From: an uncultured Pseudomonadota bacterium
GTDB taxonomy: Bacteria > Myxococcota_A > Polyangia > HGW-17
Reading direction: 5' to 3'
Length of the DNA: 18,302 bases
Assembly (NCBI GenBank): GCA_938004375.1
Contig: CALKWH010000265.1
Coordinates: 1 to 18,302, forward strand
This document shows positions 5,959 to 16,208 of this stretch, in pieces (position 1 is the first letter of the stretch; every line of letters starts with the position of its first letter). Both the position numbers and the translations under genes were made by a program. The notes below the pieces were generated by a model. It did not search any database. It was not told the origin of the DNA and saw only the letters and a program-made list of their open reading frames with translations.

Positions 5959-8815
5959 GGATTTTCCTGAACATGTCCTTGTAGTGGTAGGGCTTGGCGA
6001 GGAAGGCGTCGGACAGGTGGAAGGCCTCCTCGGTCTGCCCGGGCAGGTGACCGCTGGTGAGCAGGATCGGCAACGCGGGGAACTCGGCGCGCAGGGCGGT
6101 CGCGAGTTCGAGGCCGGTCATCCGCGGCATGAGCACGTCGGCGAACACCAGATCCAGCGCCCCGTCGCGCTCGCGGACCAGCCGCAGGGCGGCCTCACCG
6201 TCCACGGCCGGGAACACCACGTGCCCGTGTCGCTCGAGGATGCGGCAGGCCAGCTGGAGCAGGCTGTCCTCGTCCTCGACCACCAGGATGCGCAGCCGGG
6301 GCAGCGCGGGAAGCTCGTCGGAGGAGACGAAGGACTTGTGCTCCGCCACGCGGCGGGTGGCCGGCAGGCGGATCTCGATCTCGGTGCCCCCCCCCACCAC
6401 GCTGTGCACCCCGATGGCGCCGCCGTGGTTGTGGACGATGCCCGCGACGGCGGCGAGCCCCAGACCGCGCCCGGTGAACTTCGTGGTGAAAAAGGGCTCG
6501 AAGATGCGCGGCAGCACGTCGGCGGGGATCCCCGCGCCGTTGTCCCGGACCGTCAGCACCACGTACTCGCCCGCGGGGGGGAGCTCGCGGTAGACGCAGC
6601 CCTGCATCTGCTCCCGGGTGAATTCGGCGCGGGTCAGGCAAACGCGGATCAGGCCGTCGCGCCGATCGATGGCCTCCATGGCGTTGATGACCAGGTTCAG
6701 GACGATCTGCTGGATCTGGGTGGGATCTCCGAGCACGGCGGGCAGCCCGGGGGCGACCTCCAGTTCGACCCGCGCCCGGGAGGACGTGGCCGCCTTGAGG
6801 ACCTTCTCCATGTTCTCGAGGACCGGACCGAGTTGGAAGGGGCGCACCGACAGGGTGGACTTGCCCGCGTAGGCCAGCATCTGGCGGGCCAGCTCGGTGG
6901 CCAGGCGGGCGCTCTCGAGGATGGCGTCCAGGCTCTCGGCGAGCCGCGGCTGGGGCCGGCCCTCCATCTGGATCAGGTGGACGTTCCCCACGATGCTCGT
7001 GATGAGGTTGTTGAAGTCGTGAGCCACGCCGCCGGCCAGGTTGGCCAGCCCCTCCCAGCGCTGGGACTCGCTCAGGCGGGCCTCCACGCGGCGCTCGAGC
7101 TCCCGCCGGCGCAGCTCCTCGGTGCGGTCGCGCACGATCACCTGCAACAGGGGACCTTCGCCCAGTTTCAGCGGCGACAGGTGCACCTCGGTGTGCAGCA
7201 CGTCCCCCGTGGCCGTGCGGTGATCCCACTCGAAGGCCTGGGTCACGCCCTCGCGGGCCGCCGCCATCCGGGCCAGGGCGCCCCCACGGGAGGAGGCGCC
7301 GTCGGCCTGGCGCTCGGGGGAGAAGTCCCAGGGCGCCTTGCCCAGGATCTCGTCCTTGGACAGCCCCAGCAGCCGGCAGGCCGCCGAGTTGCAGTCGACG
7401 AAACTGTCCGCCAGCAGGAAATAGGCGTCGGCGGACTCCTCGAACAGCGCGCGATACTTGCGCTCGGAGTCGGCCAGCACCTGCGCGCTCTCCCCGGTCT
7501 TGCGCATGTAGAGGAACACGCCCAAAATCAGCAGGCACCCCAGCCACATGACGCTGAGGGCGGCCAGGCGGGAGCGGTGGAGCATCTGCGCCCAGTCCCG
7601 GGCGTCGATGTCCATGCCCAGGACGGCGACGACCCCGTTCCCGTCGGAGATGGGGACCAGGCCGGACACCCAGAGGCCCCAAGCGTCCGGCAGAGGCCCC
7701 TCGGTGCTCTCCTTTCCATGGACGAACACGTCGCGCAGGGTGTCGGAGACCGCCTCGTAGACCTGCCCCGGCGGGGAGGCATCCGGGCTGCCGGCGGGCT
7801 CGGAGTCGGCGAAGAAGAAGACCCGGCCGCCCCGCATCCCCATGAGGTAGATGAAGCGGCTCCCCGGGTTCGCGCGGCGCAGGTCCGCCAGTTGGCCCTT
7901 GATGCGCTGGTAGGACAGGTGATTCACGTCCTCGGGAGCGCCGGCGAGGAGCTGGATCTCCCGGGCCGAGAAGGCCAGCGCCCCGTTGCGGATCGCCTGC
8001 AGGATGCGCCCCCGCTCGTCGGCGTCGCGCCGCTGCTGGGCGCGCCCCATGAACAACCAGCCGCCCCCGATGATCAACAGCGAGGCCAGCATGGCCACCC
8101 GGAAATGCAGCCGCACCGGGCGCGCCAGCAGCCCGAGCCCGGGATCCGCCCGGAGCGCGCGGCGGGAGTCCAGGTGCATCAGGAACATGGCCAGGACGAG
8201 GGCGGTCAGCTCGACGAACTCGGGGACCAGGTGGGCGCGCGTGAAGGCGCCATGGATCACGGCGCCCCAGCCTCCCTCGAGGACCGGGAACGGGGCGACC
8301 CCGTTGAGCAGGATCGTGGAGAGGATCAGGCTCAGCGCCACGCGCCACAGGACCGGGTGACCCCCGGCGGGGACGAAGCGCCGCAAGAGGCCGACCCCGC
8401 CCAGGATCAGGGCGAGGGCGCCTCCGACGAGGTGGGCGGTCAGATGGAAGGCCCGCGCGCCCAGAAACGCCGTGGCCGGCAGCAGGACGAAAGGCGCGAG
8501 GGGGAGCCAGCGCAGCCAGGGAAGCGCCGTCTCGGGGACGAAGGCCCGCCAGCCGGCCATGGCGAGACAGGCCGAAGCGAGGATGGACGTGGCGGCGAGG
8601 AGTCCGGTGTAGGCCGCGCCCGGCGGAAAACTGAGGGTGATCATGTGCAGCCAGGCGTGGACCGCGGAGGCCCCTAGGAAGGCCAGGAAGCAGCGGGCCT
8701 GGGACGCGATGGGGAAGCGGCGGACACTCCAGTGCAGGAAGACCGCCATCAGCAGGAAGACGAACCCCTGCAGGAAGAACGTCAGATCCGGGGCCGGCGG
8801 GAAGAACGGACTCAC
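5936..8815 (-). CDS. Multi-membrane-span hybrid sensor histidine kinase
   Basis: This gene encodes a 959-aa kinase. Residues 10-215 hold about seven hydrophobic segments, a MASE-like integral-membrane sensor. A further segment (240-256) and another (415-436) bracket an extracytoplasmic domain (about 258-412) that includes GSRFIYLMGMRGGRVFFF (318-335). A PAS domain follows (450-565, KYRALFEESADAYFL). The HisKA motif is GGVAHDFNNLI with phospho-acceptor His599. The ATPase domain has NAMEA (711-715, N box), DNGAGIP (758-764), FFTTKFTGRGLGL (775-787) and GGGTEI (808-813). The C-terminal receiver (842-955) has acidic residues Glu847/Asp848, phospho-acceptor Asp893 and Lys941. The motifs needed for autophosphorylation and phosphorelay are all present, but there is no output domain. 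Start is GTG at 8815, overlapping the ExbD stop as GTGA, with GGAGGG 5 nt upstream. A run of nine G lies in the GGG of the G2 box (6387-6395). Confidence 0.92.
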   Translation of the reverse strand: MSPFFPPAPDLTFFLQGFVFLLMAVFLHWSVRRFPIASQARCFLAFLGASAVHAWLHMITLSFPPGAAYTGLLAATSILASACLAMAGWRAFVPETALPWLRWLPLAPFVLLPATAFLGARAFHLTAHLVGGALALILGGVGLLRRFVPAGGHPVLWRVALSLILSTILLNGVAPFPVLEGGWGAVIHGAFTRAHLVPEFVELTALVLAMFLMHLDSRRALRADPGLGLLARPVRLHFRVAMLASLLIIGGGWLFMGRAQQRRDADERGRILQAIRNGALAFSAREIQLLAGAPEDVNHLSYQRIKGQLADLRRANPGSRFIYLMGMRGGRVFFFADSEPAGSPDASPPGQVYEAVSDTLRDVFVHGKESTEGPLPDAWGLWVSGLVPISDGNGVVAVLGMDIDARDWAQMLHRSRLAALSVMWLGCLLILGVFLYMRKTGESAQVLADSERKYRALFEESADAYFLLADSFVDCNSAACRLLGLSKDEILGKAPWDFSPERQADGASSRGGALARMAAAREGVTQAFEWDHRTATGDVLHTEVHLSPLKLGEGPLLQVIVRDRTEELRRRELERRVEARLSESQRWEGLANLAGGVAHDFNNLITSIVGNVHLIQMEGRPQPRLAESLDAILESARLATELARQMLAYAGKSTLSVRPFQLGPVLENMEKVLKAATSSRARVELEVAPGLPAVLGDPTQIQQIVLNLVINAMEAIDRRDGLIRVCLTRAEFTREQMQGCVYRELPPAGEYVVLTVRDNGAGIPADVLPRIFEPFFTTKFTGRGLGLAAVAGIVHNHGGAIGVHSVVGGGTEIEIRLPATRRVAEHKSFVSSDELPALPRLRILVVEDEDSLLQLACRILERHGHVVFPAVDGEAALRLVRERDGALDLVFADVLMPRMTGLELATALRAEFPALPILLTSGHLPGQTEEAFHLSDAFLAKPYHYKDMFRKIHEILEKR

Positions 8816-9240
8816 GGCGGCCCTCCGCCGGGTTCCCGGGGACTCGTGGCCACGTGCAGGGAGAGCCCGGCGCCGCTGGCGGCCTCGAGAATGGCCACGA
8901 ACAGGTCGTAGCGCGAGGCGCGGTCACCGCGCAGGACGACGCGGGCCTGCGGATCCTCGGCGGCCAGGCGGCGGAGCCGGTCCTCGAGGCCCTGCAGGTC
9001 GACGCTCGCGCTCTCGTAGTGGATGGTCCCGTCGGCCTTCAGGACCACGGTGACCTCCCGGGCGGGAGCCTGACGGGAGGCCGAAGCGGCGGCCGGCAAC
9101 TCCACGTCGAGGGTGGGATCGGGCGCCGGCGCGGCGGTGAGCAGGAAGAACAGCAGCAGCAGGAAGACGATGTCGATCAAGGGCGTGAGGTCGATGACGG
9201 CCCCGGTCCATCTGGAGCGAGCGCCGGTGCGGAACCTCAC
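8812..9240 (-). CDS. exbD: ExbD/TolR-family biopolymer transport protein
   Basis: This gene encodes a 142-aa inner-membrane protein with the ExbD/TolR layout. It has a short basic cytoplasmic start, one membrane helix (about 18-36, DLTPLIDIVFLLLLFFLL), and a periplasmic domain ending near residue 132 with VVLRGDRASRYDLFVAIL (101-118). Asp23 within the helix is the conserved proton-binding residue of this family. With ExbB it should form a proton channel that converts proton motive force into periplasmic work. The start is GTG at 9240, overlapping the ExbB TGA as GTGA, with GGAGGG 6 nt upstream. The open frame reaches back to 9333 inside exbB but has no ribosome site there. No TonB gene is nearby, so assignment to classical TonB energisation is not certain. 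Confidence 0.88.
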   Translation of the reverse strand: MRFRTGARSRWTGAVIDLTPLIDIVFLLLLFFLLTAAPAPDPTLDVELPAAASASRQAPAREVTVVLKADGTIHYESASVDLQGLEDRLRRLAAEDPQARVVLRGDRASRYDLFVAILEAASGAGLSLHVATSPREPGGGPP

Positions 9241-9941
9241 TTCTCGCCCTCCGGCCGTCCGTCCTGGCCCTCGCACAGGAGATCGCCGAACTCCTGCGAG
9301 GCGGATCCTGACCTTCCGGCCTGGCCCGCGCACAGGAGATCGCAGAATTCCTGCGCGTCGGTCTCGAGCCGGCTCACGAGCGTGTCCGCGCGCCCGGCGA
9401 GGAGCCGGTAGGCGAGGTAGAGCGGGATGCCCACCGAGAGGCCGGCGGCCGTGGTGACCAGGGCCTCCCAGATGCCCGAGGCCAGGGACGCCGGGTTCAC
9501 GCCGCGCACCCCCGCCTCGGTCATGACCTGACGGAACACGGAGATCATGCCCGTGACCGTCCCCAGGAGCCCGAGCAGCGGAGAGACGGCGGCCAGCACG
9601 CCGATGGTCTCGATGTGGCGACCGATGACCTGGGCCTCGCGCCGGCCCCGCTCCTCGACCCGGGCCCTCAGTTCGGATGAGGGCAGATGCGCGCGCTCCA
9701 AGGCGGCGTGGAGCAACCGACCCAAGGAACTGGGGTCGCCTGCCACGAGCAGGTCGGCCTCGCCGGCCCCCTTTCTGGTCAGGCGGTCCCGCACGCGTTC
9801 GAGCAGCCCGGGGGGGCTGATTCGTTGCTCCCGCAGGGCCCAGACGCGCTCGAGGACCACGGCCACCCCGAGCAGGGAGGCCAGCCCGATGGGCACCATG
9901 ATGATGCCGCCCTTGACGAGGAGGTCGAAGAGCTCAGCCAT
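9237..9941 (-). CDS. exbB: MotA/TolQ/ExbB-family proton channel protein
   Basis: This gene encodes a 234-aa protein with three membrane helices (about 10-30, 111-132 and 158-180) and a cytoplasmic domain between the first two. This is the ExbB/TolQ topology. The segment IGVLAAVSPLLGLLGTVTGMI (113-133) and the following ASLASGIWEALVTTAAGLSVGIP (151-173) are the family signature that lines the pore. It should assemble as a pentamer around an ExbD dimer. After the third helix the tail carries a 19-residue tandem duplication (196-214 and 215-233) with QEF-x-DLLC-x-GQ-x-GR, which is not part of the usual family. The ATG lies 10 nt after the stop of the beta-propeller lipoprotein gene. Its ribosome site is weak (GGTGA about 10 nt upstream), so coupling to the upstream gene is likely. 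Confidence 0.9.
   Translation of the reverse strand: MAELFDLLVKGGIIMVPIGLASLLGVAVVLERVWALREQRISPPGLLERVRDRLTRKGAGEADLLVAGDPSSLGRLLHAALERAHLPSSELRARVEERGRREAQVIGRHIETIGVLAAVSPLLGLLGTVTGMISVFRQVMTEAGVRGVNPASLASGIWEALVTTAAGLSVGIPLYLAYRLLAGRADTLVSRLETDAQEFCDLLCAGQAGRSGSASQEFGDLLCEGQDGRPEGEK
9263..9355. repeat. 57-bp-period tandem duplication at the 3' end of exbB
   Basis: Two 36-nt copies, 9263-9298 and 9320-9355, differ at only 3 positions and are offset by 57 nt, exactly 19 codons. The frame is therefore kept and the protein carries two QEF-x-DLLC-x-GQ-x-GR units. Similarity decays outside the 36-nt cores, which fits an older in-frame duplication that has diverged. Confidence 0.85.
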
Positions 9942-9951
9942 GTGTGGGGGA

Positions 9952-11901
9952 TCACCGGGTCTTGAGGCGGACCAGCGAGAGCGCCTCGGGGTGCAGCACC
10001 CAGAGCGTGCCGTTGAGGTCGATCTTCATGTCGAGGACCTTGGGGTTGTGCAGGTACTTCTCGGCGTCGAGAGTCTCGGTGCGACCGTCACGCACGCGGT
10101 ACAGCGCGGAGCCGGCGGCGGCGTACATGGTGCCGGTCTGCGGATCCCGGGCCAGAGTGTAGGTGTGACCGGCGTCGGGCATGGGACCCTCGGTGCCGCA
10201 CAGCCAACGGGCGTCCTCGGTCTTGCGGACGCACACGCCCATGTCCGTGGCCAGCCAGACCTGGCCCGACGGCTCCACGAGGACGTCCTCGATGATGTCG
10301 GTGGGCAGCCCGTTGGTGGAGTTCGTGATTTCGAGGGTCTTTTTGGTGTCGTCACCGCGGAACAAGGTCACCAGGCCCTCGTTGGTGGCCAGGTAGCGGT
10401 TCTCGCCCCGCTTGTAGAGCGTCTTGACCGAGTCGGGGATCTGGGCCGGCTTGTTCTTGAGCGTGCGGTAGTTCTGGGGCGGGTTCACCTTCCCCTTCTC
10501 GAAGTTCACGATCTGGATGCCGTTGTACTGCGAGGAGGAGGTGGAGAGCCCCACCCACGCGATGTAGGGCTTGGTGTAGTGGGCGAAGCGGATGCGCACG
10601 TTGGGGTCGTTCGTCTCCAGCAGGATGGGGGTCTCGGTGCGGGGATTCCAGGTCCCCTCGCCGTTGCGCTCGAAGAAGCCCACCGTCCCCTGCCCGTTGC
10701 GGGCCACCGCCGTCAGGACCCCCTCGGGGGTGGTGACGAAGTAGGCCAGGCTCCAGCCGGGGTGGTCAGCCAGCGGGATCGGGGAGAAGCCCACGCCCTG
10801 CTCGTGCACGAAACTGTTCTTGCCGGCCGCGAAGTAGCAGCGCGTGGACCCGGGGACGCACTCGAGGGACATGCCCACAATGTTGGACGACACCAGATCG
10901 TCCGCGGTGTACTGCTGCATGTCGCTCTCAGTGTATCGGGTGACGCCCAGGGTCTCGGTGCCGATCCACAGGTTTCCGCCGGTCCGGTAGGCGGAGGTGA
11001 TGCGCATGGGCAGCGGCTTGCCGAAGGGCACGGCCTCGAGGCAGGGGGCGTTGCGGGTGCGGTTGACAAACCTGTCGCGGGCGCCCTTGGTGCAGGGCAC
11101 CGCCGAGGCGACGGTCTGGCCGAAGTTCATGAGCACGTTGCCTTCGTACCGCTGGATCCAGGAGATGGGGCCGGGCGCGTCGTACACGAAGGACTTGCCG
11201 CCGCGGAAGAGCACGAACAGGGGCGCCTTGTCCGAGCCGAAGCCGGCCACCCACACGTCGTCCCCTTCCATGTCGATGGCGGTGACCTTCTGCAGCGGGG
11301 AGGCCTTGGGCGTGCAGGTGCCGTTCTCGCAGAAGAACAGGCCGTTGGCCTCGGTGCCCAGCCAGACGCCGCTCTCGGCGTTGGGCCGCAGGGCGGTGAC
11401 GTGGGCCTTGGACGAGTAGACCACCCAGCGTCCGAACACGTAGAAGGCCAGCCCGCGGGTGGTGCCCGCCCACACGGCGTCGCCGGCCACGGTGGCGGCC
11501 AGCGCGGTGGGCTCGCCCTCGACGGGGAGCGTCTGGTTCTGCCAGGAGCCGTTTGTCCACGAGGAGAGTCCCTTGGCGGTGGCGGCCCACACGGAGCCAC
11601 TGGTGGTGATGGTGAGCGCGTTGATGCGGTCGTCGGGCAGGCCGTCGCGGGAGGTGATGACCTGGTAGCGGTTCCCCTCGAGGGACCACTGTTGCAGGCC
11701 AAGATTGGTGCCCGCCCACAGGGTGTCCTCGGTGACCAGCAGACAGGTGATCTGGCGGGACTGGCTGTAATAGGACGCCTCGCCCCAGGGCATCTGGACG
11801 GCGCGGGTCACGTTGGGGACCAGTTTGAGCGGCTTGGGGGTCTCGGAGCAGGCCGCGAGGGAAAACAGGAGAATCGGGAGAAAACAGGCCAGTTTTTTCA
11901 T
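9952..11901 (-). CDS. Lipoprotein beta-propeller of the two-component-regulator propeller type
   Basis: This gene encodes a 649-aa lipoprotein. The signal peptide MKKLACFLPILLFSLAAC has a perfect LAAC lipobox with lipidated Cys18. The mature protein is a set of regulator-propeller (Reg_prop-like) repeats. These include DGLPDDRINAL (86-96) followed by VWAATAKGLSSW (104-115), VWAGTTRGL (143-151), VWLGTEANGL (179-188), LWIGTETLGV (311-320), NGLPTDIIEDV (530-540) with VWLATDMGV (548-556), and LWVLHPEAL (633-641). In Bacteroidetes hybrid two-component systems such propellers are fused to a kinase and sense glycans. Here the propeller is a free lipoprotein four reading frames ahead of a separate kinase. 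The start is uncertain: ATG 11901 gives a textbook lipoprotein start, while in-frame GTG 11904 sits 9 nt after GGAG and ATG 11913 abuts it. Confidence 0.85.
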   Translation of the reverse strand: MKKLACFLPILLFSLAACSETPKPLKLVPNVTRAVQMPWGEASYYSQSRQITCLLVTEDTLWAGTNLGLQQWSLEGNRYQVITSRDGLPDDRINALTITTSGSVWAATAKGLSSWTNGSWQNQTLPVEGEPTALAATVAGDAVWAGTTRGLAFYVFGRWVVYSSKAHVTALRPNAESGVWLGTEANGLFFCENGTCTPKASPLQKVTAIDMEGDDVWVAGFGSDKAPLFVLFRGGKSFVYDAPGPISWIQRYEGNVLMNFGQTVASAVPCTKGARDRFVNRTRNAPCLEAVPFGKPLPMRITSAYRTGGNLWIGTETLGVTRYTESDMQQYTADDLVSSNIVGMSLECVPGSTRCYFAAGKNSFVHEQGVGFSPIPLADHPGWSLAYFVTTPEGVLTAVARNGQGTVGFFERNGEGTWNPRTETPILLETNDPNVRIRFAHYTKPYIAWVGLSTSSSQYNGIQIVNFEKGKVNPPQNYRTLKNKPAQIPDSVKTLYKRGENRYLATNEGLVTLFRGDDTKKTLEITNSTNGLPTDIIEDVLVEPSGQVWLATDMGVCVRKTEDARWLCGTEGPMPDAGHTYTLARDPQTGTMYAAAGSALYRVRDGRTETLDAEKYLHNPKVLDMKIDLNGTLWVLHPEALSLVRLKTR

Positions 11902-11913
11902 CACGAAGTCCAT

Positions 11914-11932
11914 CTCCGGCGGGCACCGCCGG
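11914..11932 (-). promoter_or_regulatory. Stem-loop partly masking the ribosome site of the propeller gene
   Basis: On the minus strand CCGGCG (11932-11927), loop GTGCC and CGCCGG (11921-11916) form a 6-bp GC stem. The GGAG (11917-11914), the only Shine-Dalgarno-like sequence of the operon's first gene, shares its first two bases with this stem. Sequestration of the ribosome site is therefore possible. Confidence 0.35.
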
Positions 11933-11942
11933 GTTTGGTCCC

Positions 11943-11971
11943 TTCTTACATGGAGCGGGGCTCCCCGTCAA
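11943..11971 (-). promoter_or_regulatory. Possible promoter of the propeller-ExbBD-kinase operon
   Basis: On the minus strand TTGACG (11971-11966), a 17-nt spacer and TAAGAA (11948-11943) fit a -35 at 5 of 6 and a -10 at 3 of 6 positions. It lies in the only gap of any size (72 nt) between the upstream nrdJ cluster and the propeller gene. Its position would give a leader of about 35 nt carrying the stem-loop. Confidence 0.35.
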
Positions 11972-11973
11972 CC

Positions 11974-12546
11974 TCAGATTGGAGAGTGTTCAATATTTCG
12001 CGCGCGCAAGGCCACGCGGGGGCCGAAGACCAGCGGCCGCGCGACGCCGCCTTCCATGGCGAGGAGGGTGACGCGCACGGCGAACACGTCCGCGGGCGCC
12101 AGGAAGGACAGCCGACCGTGCGGTGCCGGCAACACATAACGGTGCGAGAGCACGCCGGCGGTGCGCAGCCGCACCACCTCCGCCTCGAGGACGCCGCCCG
12201 GGGCCACCGCTCCCCCGGCGCGAAGGTCGACGCGGACCCATTCGTCCGCCACGGCCGTCAGCAAGCCGCCAGGCGCGTCCCCCACCCCGACCTCGAAGAG
12301 GACCACCGGACTCTCGGGCGCTCCTCCTTGGCCGTCCTCGGGGCCGGACTCGGGCTCCAGGACATATACGTCCTCGGCCTCGAGCCGGTCCACCGGCAAC
12401 CCCTGCGCCCGGTAGAGCGCCCGCATCTCCGGGTTCTCGAAGAGCATAGAGCGAACAATACGGGTGGCGCGGCACTCCACCTCATCGATGTCGGGGAGCT
12501 GCCCCGGGAGTGCGGCGAACTCGGCCATGAGATCATGAATGTCCAT
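11974..12546 (-). CDS. Hypothetical protein downstream of ribF
   Basis: This gene encodes a 190-aa soluble protein of no family I recognise. Residues 1-60 are acidic and helical (MDIHDLMAEFAALPG, DEVECRATRIVRSMLFENPEMRALYRAQGLP). Residues 61-82 form a Glu/Gly/Pro-rich linker, and 83-185 look like a beta-sandwich of alternating strands (VVLFEVGVGD, EWVRVDLRAGG, RLSFLAPADVFAVRVTLLAMEGG, PLVFGPRVALRARNI). There is no signal peptide or membrane segment. The chosen ATG at 12546 has GGGGG 9 nt upstream, while an in-frame ATG at 12555 directly abuts that run. The gene overlaps the 3' end of ribF by 14 nt, so it is probably translated from the nrdJ-ribF message. Confidence 0.68.
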   Translation of the reverse strand: MDIHDLMAEFAALPGQLPDIDEVECRATRIVRSMLFENPEMRALYRAQGLPVDRLEAEDVYVLEPESGPEDGQGGAPESPVVLFEVGVGDAPGGLLTAVADEWVRVDLRAGGAVAPGGVLEAEVVRLRTAGVLSHRYVLPAPHGRLSFLAPADVFAVRVTLLAMEGGVARPLVFGPRVALRARNIEHSPI

Positions 12547-13488
12547 GGCAGCCATCCCCCGGCGCGCCCGAGGACCACAACAAGCCGGTCACCGCTTCCA
12601 CGTCCAGCCGGACCCGCTCGACGAGGGCCTCGCGGGAGTCGAACCGGACCTGCGGGCGCAGGTAATGATGCAGGGCAACGCTCACGGGGTGCCCGTAGAC
12701 GTCCCCGTCGAAGCCGATCAGGTGCGCCTCGAGGGCCCGGGGCAGGTCGTCCCCCAGGGTCTCCCGGCGTCCGATGGAGAACGCGCAGGGCACCGGGCGC
12801 GCACCCACCCGGGCCATCGCCGCGTAGACGCCGTCGGCCGGGAGCCACTGCCCGCAGCGCAGGTTGGCCGTGGGAAAGCCCAGTTGGCGCCCCCAGCCGA
12901 AGCCGCGCTCCACCTCGCCGTGGAGCACGTAGGGGCCGCCGAGCATGGCGTTGGCCGTCGCCAGGTCGCCCTGGGCGAGGGCGGCGCGGATGGTGCGGCT
13001 GTGCACGGGCCGGCCGGCGACCACCTCGAGGGGGAGCACGTCGAGCCGGGCGCCCAGGCGTCCGAGGCAGGCCGTCAGCAGCGCGATGTCGCCCTCGCGC
13101 CCGCTGCCGAAGTGGAAGTCCTCGCCCACGGCCACGCGCCGCACCCGCAGGTCGTCCACCAGGGCCGCGGCGAAGGCCGCCGCCGGCATCCGCGCGAGCT
13201 CGGCGGTGAACGGCAGGTTGGCCACGCCGTCCGCACCGGCCTCGAAGAGGCGCAGGAGCTTCCAGGGCTCGGGGGCCAGCGGACGGTAGTCCCCGCGGCC
13301 GAAGAAGGCCGCCGGGTGCGGGGTGAAGGTGACCGCCACCACCGGGCCGCCGGACCGCCGGGCGAAGGCGAACAGGGCCCGGTGCCCGACGTGGACGCCG
13401 TCGAAGTTGCCGATCACGGCGGTGACCGGCGCCAGCGCGCGGCCGGCGTCGATCAGCGAGGAGAAGACGAGGGGGGGGTGGACGTCGT

Positions 13489-13498
<10 letters not shown>
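12533..13498 (-). CDS. ribF: Bifunctional riboflavin kinase / FAD synthetase
   Basis: This gene encodes a 321-aa RibF, full length for the family. The N-terminal FMN adenylyltransferase domain has GNFDGVHVGH (30-39), TFTPHP (57-62), GEDFHFGSGREGD (125-137) and the HSRTIRAAL segment (166-174). The C-terminal riboflavin-kinase domain has GFGWGRQLGFPTANL (199-213), DGVYA (222-226) and FDGDVYG (263-269). It phosphorylates riboflavin to FMN and adenylates FMN to FAD. No ATG exists at a suitable place; TTG at 13498 gives the expected length and has GGAG about 10 nt upstream, though CTG 13492 or a later GTG cannot be excluded. The start overlaps the nrdJ 3' end by 10 nt, implying coupled translation. 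Codons 7-10 contain a run of eight C. Confidence 0.9.
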
Positions 13499-16188
<2,690 letters not shown>

Positions 16189-16208
16189 GACGCCTCCTCG
16201 TGGGGTGT

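Noticed and set aside
5864..8677. 937-codon open frame on the plus strand
   Set aside because: It is the antisense shadow of the histidine kinase, rich in Gly/Gln/Glu/His/Arg and without recognisable domains.
8812..9941. Zorya-like defence motor (ZorA/ZorB)
   Set aside because: The two proteins have ordinary ExbB/ExbD lengths and motifs, without the long ZorA coiled-coil tail or an OmpA-like domain on the partner, and no nuclease or helicase is nearby.
9547..13209. 1220-codon open frame on the plus strand
   Set aside because: It crosses exbB, the propeller gene, the hypothetical gene and ribF in antisense, with no family motifs; long antisense frames are expected at this GC content.
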